A DNA stretch of 64,000 bases, from NCBI RefSeq assembly GCF_011758655.1, contig NZ_JAAMPA010000001.1, positions 2,294,001-2,358,000 on the forward strand. Direction: 5' to 3'. The position numbers and the translations under genes are program-made. Source of the stretch: Modestobacter marinus (lineage in GTDB: Bacteria > Actinomycetota > Actinomycetes > Mycobacteriales > Geodermatophilaceae). The notes beneath the pieces are model-generated. The model was not told the origin of the DNA. It worked only from the letters and a program-made list of their open reading frames with translations, and did not search any database. Positions within the stretch are counted from its first letter, which is position 1. Each line of letters opens with the position of its first letter. Positions 44,957 through 53,081 of the stretch are shown here, one piece after another.

Positions 44957-45807
44957 GCGACCAGCTGGAGATGCCCGGCATGCCCAAGCGGCTGTTCTCC
45001 TGCACGCCCAGCAAGCTGGCCACCTTCGCCGATTGCCCGCGCCGGTACCGGTTCGCCTACCTCGCCCGGCCCAGCCCGCCGAAGGGCCCGCCGTGGGCGC
45101 ACAACACCGTGGGCTCGGCGGTGCACGCCGCACTGCGCTCCTGGTACGAGCTGCCGGTCGAGAAGCGCACCCCGGCCGCAGCCCGGCAACTGCTGTACAG
45201 CGGCTGGTCCCGGGCCGGCTTCCGGGACGACGAGCAGGCCGCGCAGTGGCGGGCCCGGGCCGCGGCCTGGATCACCGACTACGTCGCCGAGCTCGACCCC
45301 GCCGACGAGCCGGCCGGCACCGAGCGCACGGTCGGCGCCACCACCGAGGCGCTGGCGCTGTCGGGCCGGGTCGACCGGATCGACCGGCGCGGCGACGAGC
45401 TCGTGGTCGTCGACTACAAGACCGGCCGGGTGCCCAGCACCGAGGACGAGGCCCGCGGGTCACCGGCCCTGGCGCTGTACGTGCTCGGCGTCCGGCGCAC
45501 GCTGCGCCGTCCGTGCAGCCGGGTCGAGCTGCACCACCTCCCGTCGGGCACCGTCGCCGCCTTCGAGCACACCGACCGGTCGCTGGCCAACCACGTCCGC
45601 CGGGCCGAGGACATCGCCGCCGACATCGGCACCGCCACCGAGGCGCTGGACGCCGGTGCCGACGTCGACGAGGCCTTCCCGCCGGTGCCCGGCCAGCAGT
45701 GCAGCTGGTGCGACTTCCGATCCAGCTGCCCGACCGGTCAGGCGGCCGCCCCGGCCCGGGAGACGTGGAGCTTCCTGCCTCCCGAGCCGGTGCCGGCGGA
45801 CGGGTGA
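44953..45807 (+). CDS. RecB-family PD-(D/E)XK exonuclease-like protein
   Basis: 284 aa. The nuclease core has SKLATFADCPRRYRFAYL, GSAVHAALRSWYE, GRVDRIDRRGDELVVVDYKTGRVP (catalytic Asp and Lys) and QLALYV-like ALALYVLGVRR. The C-terminal C-SWCDFRSSCP cluster with the early Cys in ADCPRR should hold a [4Fe-4S] cluster as in AddB and Cas4-type enzymes. It is a stand-alone nuclease domain without a helicase, and no CRISPR genes are near. The GTG start overlaps a tiny upstream ORF. I choose 44953 for its strong ribosome-binding site. Confidence 0.9.
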   Translation: MSDQLEMPGMPKRLFSCTPSKLATFADCPRRYRFAYLARPSPPKGPPWAHNTVGSAVHAALRSWYELPVEKRTPAAARQLLYSGWSRAGFRDDEQAAQWRARAAAWITDYVAELDPADEPAGTERTVGATTEALALSGRVDRIDRRGDELVVVDYKTGRVPSTEDEARGSPALALYVLGVRRTLRRPCSRVELHHLPSGTVAAFEHTDRSLANHVRRAEDIAADIGTATEALDAGADVDEAFPPVPGQQCSWCDFRSSCPTGQAAAPARETWSFLPPEPVPADG

Positions 45808-45808
45808 G

Positions 45809-46219
45809 TCAGCCCGCTGCGGAGCCGGCCGGCACGTCGGTGTAGCGGGCGGTCAGCACCTCCAGCAGGTGGCCGTCGGGGCCGCGGAAGTACAGCCGTC
45901 GTCCGCTGCCGTCGGGGTTGACCTCGCCCACCTCTCCGGGACGGCGCCCGGGTGGGTCGGCGGTGTAGGGCGTCCCGTCGGCGTCGAATCGGGCCCGGAT
46001 CCGGTCGAAGTGCTCCTCGCCGATCAGGAAGGCCAGGTGCAGCGGCTCCACGGCCGGGGCGGCGGCGAAGTTGAGCACGATCGAGTCGTCGAGCTGGACG
46101 GAGCAGAAGAAGCCGTCCGGCCACGGTTCACGCAGTTCGAGCAGGTCGACGAACCAGGCGACGGCGGCGTCCCGGTCGGTGACCGGGACGATCATGTGGT
46201 GCAGGGCAGCAGTGGGCAC
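45809..46219 (-). CDS. VOC-superfamily (glyoxalase/dioxygenase-like) protein
   Basis: 136 aa. ALHHMIVPVTDRDAAVAWFVDLLELREP and RRLYFRGPDGHLLEVLTARY are the paired beta-alpha-beta units of the vicinal-oxygen-chelate fold, with a His and Glu that could bind metal. The substrate is unknown. The start GTG 46219 is nearest the fold. The 275 bases between this gene and lysE hold short G-rich repeats (GTGC..GCAAGGGG..GACCGGC twice near 46220-46290) and no visible gene. Confidence 0.85.
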   Translation of the reverse strand: MPTAALHHMIVPVTDRDAAVAWFVDLLELREPWPDGFFCSVQLDDSIVLNFAAAPAVEPLHLAFLIGEEHFDRIRARFDADGTPYTADPPGRRPGEVGEVNPDGSGRRLYFRGPDGHLLEVLTARYTDVPAGSAAG

Positions 46220-46494
46220 GGGTGCTCGCAAGGGGTGAGGGACCGGCCGGAGGAGGCCGGAGTGCGCAAGGGGGACCGGCTCGGGCCGGGATCGGGTCGC
46301 GGTGCGGGCGCGGCGCCACCGGTGTGGACACGGGGCGCGGGGAGGTGTGGGGAGCGGCGGCCCGCGGGGCCGCCCCGGGGTCACGTGCGGGCCGGGTACC
46401 CGACTCGCTCACGGCTCGAGGCCGACCCGGCAGTCATGGCGGCGACCGTAGCGCCGGACCCGGCCGGCGCACAACGGTGCGAGACCGACGGCGG

Positions 46495-47121
46495 TCAGCC
46501 GCCGGTCGCCCCGCGGACGGCGAGGGACACGGCCAGGGTGACCATGACGACGGCGATGCCGGCGTCCAGCACCCGCCACGCACCGGGCCGGGCGAACACC
46601 GGCCGCAGCAGCCGGGCGCCGTACCCGAGGCCGACGAACCAGACGGCGCTGGCCAGGGCGGCGCCGGCGCCGAACCACCAGCGTCGCTCCTCGTAGGTGC
46701 CGGCCAGCGACCCGAGCAGCACCACGGTGTCGAGGTAGACGTGCGGGTTGAGCCAGGTCAGCGCCAGGGCGGTGGAGACGGTCACCGCCAGGCCGGTGCG
46801 CGCGCCGCTCGCGTCGGGCAGCAGGGCGGCCGGCCGGAGCGCTCGTCGCGCCGCCAGCAGGCCGTAGACCAGCAGGAACGCCGCGCCGCCGAAGCAGACG
46901 GCGGTCAGGACCCCGGGCGCCCGGCTGACCAGGGTGCCCGCGCCGCCCACCCCGGCCGCGATCAGGACGACGTCGGAGAGCAGGCAGACGGCGACGACAG
47001 CGGCCACGTGCTCGGCGCGCAGGCCCTGGCGCAGCACGAGCGCGTTCTGCGCCCCGATCGCGACGATCAGCGACAGCCCGAGCCCCAGTCCGGCGGCGGC
47101 GGCGAGCAGGGCGGGGGACAT
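46495..47121 (-). CDS. lysE: LysE/ArgO-family amino acid exporter
   Basis: 208 aa with about five to six TM helices. [20 protein letters not shown] is the family signature, and [14 protein letters not shown] is the conserved Asn-Pro motif. It exports basic amino acids such as lysine or arginine. The ATG 47121 is seven bases after TAGCGT on the minus strand (47134-47129). An in-frame GTG at 47130 overlaps this -10 and is unlikely. It is divergent from a LysG/ArgP regulator, the classical arrangement. Confidence 0.94.
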   Translation of the reverse strand: MSPALLAAAAGLGLGLSLIVAIGAQNALVLRQGLRAEHVAAVVAVCLLSDVVLIAAGVGGAGTLVSRAPGVLTAVCFGGAAFLLVYGLLAARRALRPAALLPDASGARTGLAVTVSTALALTWLNPHVYLDTVVLLGSLAGTYEERRWWFGAGAALASAVWFVGLGYGARLLRPVFARPGAWRVLDAGIAVVMVTLAVSLAVRGATGG

Positions 47122-47128
47122 GCCGGCC

Positions 47129-47134
47129 ACGCTA
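47129..47134 (-). promoter_or_regulatory. Predicted -10 of a leaderless lysE mRNA
   Basis: TAGCGT on the minus strand, seven bases before ATG 47121. It decides the start against the upstream GTG. Confidence 0.5.
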
Positions 47135-47191
47135 GGTCGGTCCTCCTACGGAAGGCCAGCTCACTTTCCTGATGCACCTGAAGCGTGTCTG

Positions 47192-48079
47192 ATGGTGGCC
47201 GTGGACCTCGACCTGGCCCAGCTGCGCGCGCTGGAGGCGGCCGTCGCCACCGGCACCCTGGACGCCGCCGCCCGCGCCCTGCACGTGACGCCCTCGGCGA
47301 TCAGCCAGCGGCTCAAGGCCCTGGAGACCACGACCGGCCGGGTGCTGCTGGTGCGCAGCCGGCCGGTCCGGCCCACCGAGTCCGGTGAGGCGCTGCTCCG
47401 GCTGGCCCGGCAGATCGACCTGCTCACCGCCGACGCGACCCGCGAGCTGGACGGAGCGGCGCACGGTCCGGTCGCCCTGCCGATCGCGGTCAACGCCGAC
47501 TCCCTGGCCACCTGGGTGCTGCCCGCGCTGGCGCCGCTGGCCGGTGACCTCGCCCTCGACCTGCACCGCGCCGACCAGGCGCACACCAGCACGCTGCTGC
47601 GGTCCGGCACGGTGATGGCCGCGGTGACCGGCGACGCCGACCCGGTGCCCGGCTGCACGTCGACCCGGCTGGGCAGCATGCGGTACCGGCCGCAGGCCAC
47701 CCCTGCCTTCGCCCGGCGCTGGTTCGCCGACGGCGGGACGGCGGAGTCCCTGGCCCGGGCACCGGTCGTCGTCTTCGACCGCAGCGACGACCTGCAGCAC
47801 GCGCACCTGCGGGCCCGGGGCGTCGACCCCGCCGGGCCGCCGATGCACTTCGTGCCCTCCTCGGCCGACTTCCTCGCCGCGGTCCGGCTCGGGATGGGCT
47901 GGGGCATGGTCCCCGACCTGCAGGACACCGACGGCGACCTGACGGTGCTCGACCCGGACGGTGCGGTGGACGTCGTCCTGCACTGGCAGCAGTGGCGGCT
48001 GCGGTCGCCGTCACTGGACCGGGTGGCCGACGCCGTCCTCGCCGCTGCGCGCCGGGTGCTGGTGCCCGGCCGCCGGTGA
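47192..48079 (+). CDS. lysG: LysR-type regulator LysG/ArgP
   Basis: 295 aa. LAQLRALEAAVATGTLDAAARALHVTPSAISQRLKALE is the LysR helix-turn-helix, and a substrate-binding domain follows with VNADSLATWVLPAL, as in ArgP/LysG. It should activate lysE when basic amino acids accumulate. ATG 47192 is chosen; GTG 47195 and 47201 are possible. The 70-base intergenic region with lysE (with CTT..AAG symmetry near 47165-47181) is the likely operator. The stop overlaps a GTG of the next gene. Confidence 0.93.
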   Translation: MVAVDLDLAQLRALEAAVATGTLDAAARALHVTPSAISQRLKALETTTGRVLLVRSRPVRPTESGEALLRLARQIDLLTADATRELDGAAHGPVALPIAVNADSLATWVLPALAPLAGDLALDLHRADQAHTSTLLRSGTVMAAVTGDADPVPGCTSTRLGSMRYRPQATPAFARRWFADGGTAESLARAPVVVFDRSDDLQHAHLRARGVDPAGPPMHFVPSSADFLAAVRLGMGWGMVPDLQDTDGDLTVLDPDGAVDVVLHWQQWRLRSPSLDRVADAVLAAARRVLVPGRR

Positions 48080-48474
48080 CCGGCTTGCCCGGGTCCCCGG
48101 CGCTGACCAGACTCGGGGTGCAGGTGACGGACGAGTCGGGGAGGTCGGCGGTGCTGCGCTGGTCCGCGCTCGGTGTGGCCGTCCTCGTCGCCGCCTGGCT
48201 GGCCGCCGAGGTCTGGCGGGACGCGGGGGCGTTCGCGTTCCTGCTGCTCGGCCTGCCGGTCGTCGTCTGCCTGGTCGTGGTGCTGACCTCGCGCACCCGG
48301 TACGCCCGGGCGGTCGCCTGGGCCGGCGCGGCGGTCGTCCTCGGCTGGTCACTGGTGCTGGGTCTGGGCGTCGGCCTGTTCTTCCTCCCCGTGGCGTTCG
48401 TGCTGGCCGCCGCCGCGGCCCGGGACGACCCGGCACCGCGGGACCCGGCCGGGAGCCGCCCGCTCAGGCGCTGA
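48076..48474 (+). CDS. Small polytopic membrane protein
   Basis: 132 aa from GTG 48076, which overlaps the lysG stop (GTGA); GTG 48118 and 48124 are later alternatives. Four TM segments are likely: WSALGVAVLVAAWLA, AFAFLLLGLPVVVCLVVVL, AVAWAGAAVVLGWSLVLGL and GLFFLPVAFVLAAAA. No family is recognised. Its last 11 bases overlap the convergent DUF2236 gene. Confidence 0.7.
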   Translation: MTGLPGSPALTRLGVQVTDESGRSAVLRWSALGVAVLVAAWLAAEVWRDAGAFAFLLLGLPVVVCLVVVLTSRTRYARAVAWAGAAVVLGWSLVLGLGVGLFFLPVAFVLAAAAARDDPAPRDPAGSRPLRR

Positions 48475-49336
48475 GCGGCTCCACCGCGGCCACCCGTTCC
48501 CGGGCCGCCCGCACGATCGGCGACTCGCGCACCCGGGCCGGGACGGCCAGCGCGGTCTGCCGGAACGCCCTGAGTCCGGCCGTCGCCGCGGTGTCGGTGA
48601 GCCCGAACCCGGGCAGGCCGTAGAGCCGGCGGGCCCAGCCGGGGAGCGTCGCCGCGCCGAGGGAGGCCAGCGTGCTCCACGCCGGGCGGGCCGGGGTCAG
48701 CACCTGCACCCAGCCGGGCATCGGCGGCACCAGGATGAAGCGGGAGGCGGTGCGCGCCGCGGGCGTGACCGCCAGCTGGGCGCGGACCCGGTCGAAGTAG
48801 GCCTCGAGCTCGGCGACCGTGCGCGGCACGTCGGCCTCCTCCGCGCCCACCAGCACCGCGGCGACGACCTGCTCCTCGACGTACCGGTCGGCGTCGGCGT
48901 CGGTCAGCGGCACCCCGGCCCGGCGGGCGGTGGACAGCAGCGAGTCGACCTCGCAGTTGTGCACCCACAGCAGCAGGTCGGCGTCGTCGACGTTGAAGTG
49001 CCGGCCCGTCGTCTCCTCCACCCCGGACTTCCCCCGGTGCAGCCCGCGCACCCGGCGCACCTGCCGCAGGGCGTCCCGCCGGGTGCCGAAGGACAGCGTC
49101 GCGACGTACTCGGCCGTGCGGGTCAGGCGCGCCCACGGGTCGGTGGCGAAGGCCGTGGAGAACTGGTGGACGCCGCCCATGGCCACCGGGTGCAGCGCCT
49201 GCAGCAGCAGCGCCCGGATGCCGCCCACCGAGAACGCCGGGTCGCTGTGCACCCGCCAGGTGACGCTGTCCGGCCCGAAGAAACCCAGCAGGTCCTCCTG
49301 CTCGGTGAAGTCCTTGACCGACGGGGTCGGCCTCAC
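48464..49336 (-). CDS. DUF2236/MPAB-type oxygenase-like protein
   Basis: 290 aa. LLGFFGPDSVTWRVHSDPAFSVGGIRALLLQALHPVAMGGVHQFSTAFATDPWARL and YVATLSFGTRRDALRQVRRVRGLHRG match the ER-bound oxygenase/MPAB (DUF2236) family, related to the haem-containing latex-clearing protein, with His residues such as HP and VH conserved. A haem cofactor is likely but not shown here. The GTG 49336 overlaps the stop of the upstream hydrolase (GTGA), so both are one operon. Confidence 0.88.
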   Translation of the reverse strand: MRPTPSVKDFTEQEDLLGFFGPDSVTWRVHSDPAFSVGGIRALLLQALHPVAMGGVHQFSTAFATDPWARLTRTAEYVATLSFGTRRDALRQVRRVRGLHRGKSGVEETTGRHFNVDDADLLLWVHNCEVDSLLSTARRAGVPLTDADADRYVEEQVVAAVLVGAEEADVPRTVAELEAYFDRVRAQLAVTPAARTASRFILVPPMPGWVQVLTPARPAWSTLASLGAATLPGWARRLYGLPGFGLTDTAATAGLRAFRQTALAVPARVRESPIVRAARERVAAVEPLSA

Positions 49337-50268
49337 CGCAGTGCCCCGGCGGCGTCGTCGTCGGCGGTGGCCGGCGAGCCGTGCGGGTCGCTCCAGAAGG
49401 TGACCAGCACCTGCAGGGTGCGGGCCGGGTTCTCGATGGCGGGGGAGTGCACCGCCTGCGGGATGACCTCGTGCCGGGCGTGCAGCCGGGCCGCCATCTC
49501 CGCCTGGACCGCGGGGCTCCACGCGTCGTCGGCGACGCCGTGGGTCACCAGCACCGGGACGCCGGTCGCAGCCAGGTCGGCCACCCGGTCGGGCTCGGCG
49601 AGCATCGCGTCGGCCATGCCCAGCAGCCCGGCGGCGGTGTTGGCCAGGAACCGGCGGGTGAGGAACTCCCGGGTCGGCGCGGGCACCGCCTGCGCCCGGG
49701 GGTCGGTCATCGCCATCTCGTCCAGGGTGTCGCTGACCAGCTGGACACCGCCGGCCGCCAGCAGTGGGGGGAGGTGCTCCAGCAGCTCGGCCCGGGGCCC
49801 GGTCAGCGCGGCGGGACCGCTGCCCAGCAGGGTGAGCGTGCCGAACAGTGCCGGCTCGGCCAGCACCGCCGCGCGGGCGACGAGGCCGCCGAAGCTGTGC
49901 CCGAGCAGGTGCACCGGGCTGCCGGTCTCCCTGTGCAGCTGCCGCGCGACGGCGACGACGTCGGCGGCCAGCTCGGCCACCGAGTACTGCGCCGGGTCGT
50001 CGGGGCCGGGGGACTCGTACTGCCCGCGCTGGTCCATCGCCACGGCCCGCACCCCGGCCTCGCCCAGCGGCGACAGCAACGGCGCGAAGTCCTCCTTGCT
50101 GCCGGTGTAGCCGGCCACCAGCAGCACCGTCGGTCCGTCGCAGGGGCCGGTGTCCAGGGCGGCCAACGGTCCGGAACGGCCGGGGAAGGTCACCCGGGCC
50201 GCGTCGTGCACCGCCAGCTGGCGGAGGTCGTCGGGGGCGGTGTGCTCGGAGCCTCCAGGCAGGACCAT
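49333..50268 (-). CDS. Alpha/beta hydrolase
   Basis: 311 aa. VLLVAGYTGSKEDFAPLL, AMDQRGQYES, HLLGHSFGGLVARAAVL (nucleophile Ser in GHSFGG), VPVLVTHGVADDAW with the Asp, and VIPQAVHSPAIENPA with the catalytic His form a complete triad. The substrate is unknown. ATG 50268 is chosen because the upstream part of the frame is not conserved. It is coupled to the DUF2236 gene downstream. Confidence 0.9.
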   Translation of the reverse strand: MVLPGGSEHTAPDDLRQLAVHDAARVTFPGRSGPLAALDTGPCDGPTVLLVAGYTGSKEDFAPLLSPLGEAGVRAVAMDQRGQYESPGPDDPAQYSVAELAADVVAVARQLHRETGSPVHLLGHSFGGLVARAAVLAEPALFGTLTLLGSGPAALTGPRAELLEHLPPLLAAGGVQLVSDTLDEMAMTDPRAQAVPAPTREFLTRRFLANTAAGLLGMADAMLAEPDRVADLAATGVPVLVTHGVADDAWSPAVQAEMAARLHARHEVIPQAVHSPAIENPARTLQVLVTFWSDPHGSPATADDDAAGALR

Positions 50269-50335
50269 GCCCCGAGTGTGCCTCGCCGTCGGGCCCCGCG
50301 CCGCAGTGCGTGACCAGGCACGGCGACCGAGCACC

Positions 50336-51034
50336 TCAGGTGCCGAGGCCGTGTACCGGTCGGGCGTTCGGCGGCGGTGTCCCGATCTCGTCGATCGTGT
50401 GACCGGTGCAGGCGATCGTCGTCGCGCGGGCCCGCTCGATGCGGGACACGGTGAACCACCGCATGGCGTCGCGCAGCCGGCACCAGCCGATCAGGTGCCA
50501 CTGGCCGTTCGTGGAGGCGAACGACACGGGCTCGACGTCGCGGGTGGTCGTGGTGCCGTCGATCGCGGTGTAGCGGATCCGGACCACCCGTTGCTCGGCC
50601 ATCGCCGCCTCCAGCGCTGACCTGACGGCGCGCGATCTGGACGGCGGCGCGTCGACCCAGACGCGGCGCGCGAGCTCGTCGGCCCTCGCCCGGGTCCGGG
50701 GATCGAGGACGTCCATGATCTTCTCGACCGCGGCCGAGGCCAGATCGCCGTAGGGGGCCTCGGGTGCCGCGGAGACGGCCGCCAGGAGCGCCACCGCCTG
50801 GGCCGGGGAGAGGCTGACGGGCGGCAGGGACCCGCCGGTGGTGAACCCGTACCCACCGCCGGGTCCGGGACGGGACCAGATCGGCGCGCCGCTGTTCTCC
50901 AGTGCAGCGAGGTCCCTCTTGACCGTTCGCACGGACACGTCGAACTCGGTCGCCAGCCGCTGGGCGGTGCATCCCCGCGCGCCGTTGCGGCGCAACATCT
51001 CGGACAGTGCGTGGAGGCGTTCCGCGCGCTTCAT
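50336..51034 (-). CDS. WYL-domain transcriptional regulator (YafY type)
   Basis: 232 aa. A DeoR-like HTH (MKRAERLHALSEMLRRNGARGCTAQRLATEFDVSVRTVKRDLAALENSGAPI) is followed by a WYL-type ligand domain (RYTAIDGTTTTRDVEPVSFASTNGQWHLIGWCRLRDAMRWFTVSRIERA), in which the WYL triad reads W-H-L. Such regulators often control a divergent gene; here that is the hydrolase at 51108. The start is ATG 51034. Confidence 0.92.
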   Translation of the reverse strand: MKRAERLHALSEMLRRNGARGCTAQRLATEFDVSVRTVKRDLAALENSGAPIWSRPGPGGGYGFTTGGSLPPVSLSPAQAVALLAAVSAAPEAPYGDLASAAVEKIMDVLDPRTRARADELARRVWVDAPPSRSRAVRSALEAAMAEQRVVRIRYTAIDGTTTTRDVEPVSFASTNGQWHLIGWCRLRDAMRWFTVSRIERARATTIACTGHTIDEIGTPPPNARPVHGLGT

Positions 51035-51107
51035 CCTCCCGACCCGCCGGATTTCATGACAGAGATGGTGACATGCACCTGTCCGGGCGGCCCAGGACGA
51101 TCGGGGC

Positions 51108-51848
51108 ATGACGACGACGACGAGCAGCCCGACCACCCTCCTGATCGCCGGCCACTGGCTGGGTGCCTGGGCGTGGGACGAGGTGCTGGAGCACCTGGCG
51201 GCCGACGACGGGCGGGTCGTCCCGATGACGCTCCCCGGGCTCGACGAGCAGGACCCCGGGCGTTCGTCCAGGACCCTCGACGACCAGGCAGCGGCGATCG
51301 AGCAGACCATGGCCGCGGCCGGGGTGTCCGCGGACCAGCCGGCGGTCCTCGTCGCGCACAGCGGGGCCAACGCCCCGGTCAGCCTCGTCCTGGACCGGCA
51401 CCCTGAGCTCGTCCACCGGGTGGTGTGGGTCGACTCCGGGCCGGTCGCGCCGGGAGCTGTCTTCGCTCCGGACATGCCGGCGACGGTGCGGGAGCTCCCG
51501 CTGCCGCCCTTCGACGTCCTCGGGGAGCAGGCCAGCCTCGCGGGTCTGAGCCCGGAGGTCCTCGAACGCTTCCGGGCGAGGGCTGTGCCCGAGCCCGGTC
51601 CCGTGCTCCGTCAGCCCGTGGAGCTCACGAACGACGCACGCCGGCGGGTCGCGACCACGCTCGTGTGCTGCTCGATGCCGAGCGCACAGGTGCTGGAGCT
51701 GGCCCGGGCAGGACACCCCGTGTTCGCCGAGGTCGCCGACCTCGAGCAGCTCGACGTCATCGACCTCCCCACCGGGCACTGGCCCATGTGGAGCCGGCCT
51801 CGCGACCTCGCGGACGCGATCCGCTCCGCAGCCACCCGGGTCGGCTGA
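51108..51848 (+). CDS. Alpha/beta hydrolase divergent from WYL regulator
   Basis: 246 aa. LLIAGHWLGAWAWDEVLEHL, AVLVAHSGANAPVSLVLDRH (nucleophile Ser in AHSGAN) and DLPTGHWPMWSRP with the likely catalytic His are visible. It resembles small esterases of the MenH/plant-esterase type. The 73-base gap with the regulator holds TGACA repeats near 51057-51072 as a possible operator. Codon use seems slightly less G+C-biased than neighbours, so recent gain is possible. Confidence 0.88.
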   Translation: MTTTTSSPTTLLIAGHWLGAWAWDEVLEHLAADDGRVVPMTLPGLDEQDPGRSSRTLDDQAAAIEQTMAAAGVSADQPAVLVAHSGANAPVSLVLDRHPELVHRVVWVDSGPVAPGAVFAPDMPATVRELPLPPFDVLGEQASLAGLSPEVLERFRARAVPEPGPVLRQPVELTNDARRRVATTLVCCSMPSAQVLELARAGHPVFAEVADLEQLDVIDLPTGHWPMWSRPRDLADAIRSAATRVG

Positions 51849-51863
51849 CCCCCGTCCGTCCCG

Positions 51864-53081
51864 CTAGGTCTGTGCGAGCACCGCCGTGTCGGTGGCGTAG
51901 ACGACGACCGGACCGACCAGCGACGTCCGCCCCCCGGCCGGGACCTCGTCGGCGGTGGACCACCGGCGGAGCTCCGACCCGTCCGCGAGGCTGCGCTCCA
52001 CGAACGCCCCCGCCTCGGGCACCGTGACGGTCTCCTCGCCGGTGGCGGGCAGCCCCAGGGCGGGCAGCTGCCAGCGTGGCTGCCCGGTCGTCTGGTCCAG
52101 CGCCAGCAGCTGACCGCGTGCCCAGAGCAGGGCCACGTCGGCGACGCCGACCTGCTGCAGCGGCTCGGTCCCGGCGTCCTGGCCGGCCGGCCGGGCCGGG
52201 AGCTCGACCTCGCCGAGCAGCGTGCCGTCGGCGGGGGAGAGCACGTGCACCCGGTCGCCGACGACGACGTCGACGAGCCGGTCGACGCCCGCCAGCCGGG
52301 CGGGGTCGGTGCCGACCTCCAGGTCCCGGGTCCACAGGACGTCGCCGGCGAACCCGTCGAGCAACCGGACCTGCACCGCCGCCAGGCCGCTGCACCGCTG
52401 CAGCACGACCACCCCGGAGCTGCCCACGTCGGACCCCACGATCCGGCAGCCCTCCGGCGGGGCGTACCGCCACCGGGTGTCGTCGCCGACCGGGTCGATC
52501 GTGACGATCCCGGTCGGGCTGCTGGCCAGCAGGACCTGGTTGGTGCTCGCCAGGTCGACGTCGGTGCGGAACCGGACGTTGCGGTACCACGCCCGGTCGC
52601 CGGTGGCGGCGTCCAGGCCGGTCAGCTCGTTGCAGCGTCCGGTGGTGCGGAAGGCCACGACGACGATCCCGTCGACCGCCGTCGCATCGCACAGGGTGGC
52701 GTTGGCCCGCCGGTAGTGCCAGGCCTCCGCACCGGTCGCGGCGTCCAGCATGGCCACGCCCCGCTCGTCGGTGACCAGCACCCGGCCGCTCTCCACCGCC
52801 TGCCGCGGTGCGGCGGGGCCGGTGGTCTCCGACCAGGCCTGCGCCAGCTCGGCTGCCGGTGCCTCGTCGGGGACGGCGGCCGGCGCCGCGGTCGTGCGGG
52901 ACGTCGCCGCGACGTCGGAGGTGCGCCACAGCAGGACGGCGACGGCGGCCACCGCGAGGGTGACCGCCGTCCAGACCCAGAACCGCAGGGGCGGCCGCCG
53001 CCTGGGGACGTGCTGGAACGGCCTGCCTCCCGGGGCCCGACCCGAGTGGCGTGGGGGTCGGGGGGAAGGCAGGCCCGCCAT
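51864..53081 (-). CDS. PQQ-like beta-propeller membrane protein (Rv3212-like)
   Basis: 405 aa. Residues 1-28 are basic and Pro-rich, one TM helix lies at about 34-52, and a propeller of PQQ-type blades follows (MLDAATGAEAWHYRR, LTGLDAATGDRAWYRNV, LLDGFAGDVLWTRDL, ALDQTTGQPRWQL). In mycobacteria Rv3212 lies in the same place beside rhlE. Codons 3 to about 25 coincide with a reversed copy of the nested hairpin repeat. The ATG 53081 overlaps the DEAD-box stop (TGATG). A scaffold or sensor role in the envelope is possible; function is unknown. Confidence 0.85.
   Translation of the reverse strand: MAGLPSPRPPRHSGRAPGGRPFQHVPRRRPPLRFWVWTAVTLAVAAVAVLLWRTSDVAATSRTTAAPAAVPDEAPAAELAQAWSETTGPAAPRQAVESGRVLVTDERGVAMLDAATGAEAWHYRRANATLCDATAVDGIVVVAFRTTGRCNELTGLDAATGDRAWYRNVRFRTDVDLASTNQVLLASSPTGIVTIDPVGDDTRWRYAPPEGCRIVGSDVGSSGVVVLQRCSGLAAVQVRLLDGFAGDVLWTRDLEVGTDPARLAGVDRLVDVVVGDRVHVLSPADGTLLGEVELPARPAGQDAGTEPLQQVGVADVALLWARGQLLALDQTTGQPRWQLPALGLPATGEETVTVPEAGAFVERSLADGSELRRWSTADEVPAGGRTSLVGPVVVYATDTAVLAQT
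53009..53075 (-). repeat. Nested hairpin element, copy D (within the PQQ gene start)
   Basis: On the minus strand the element starts at 53075, five bases after the DEAD-box stop. Outer arms 53066-53075 and 53020-53029 (one mismatch) and inner arms 53055-53062 and 53036-53043 pair. The tail GTTCCAGCACG is at 53019-53009. It codes for the first residues of the PQQ-propeller protein. Confidence 0.7.

Noticed and set aside
44953-45807. Cas4-type nuclease
   Set aside because: The RecB-like domain and Fe-S cysteines are similar, but no CRISPR repeats or other cas genes are in the window, and the gene is a common actinobacterial stand-alone.
46422-46440. Short ORF from the minus-strand ATG near 46438
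   Set aside because: It stops after 17 codons, has no ribosome-binding site or conserved features, and overlaps nothing that suggests coupling.
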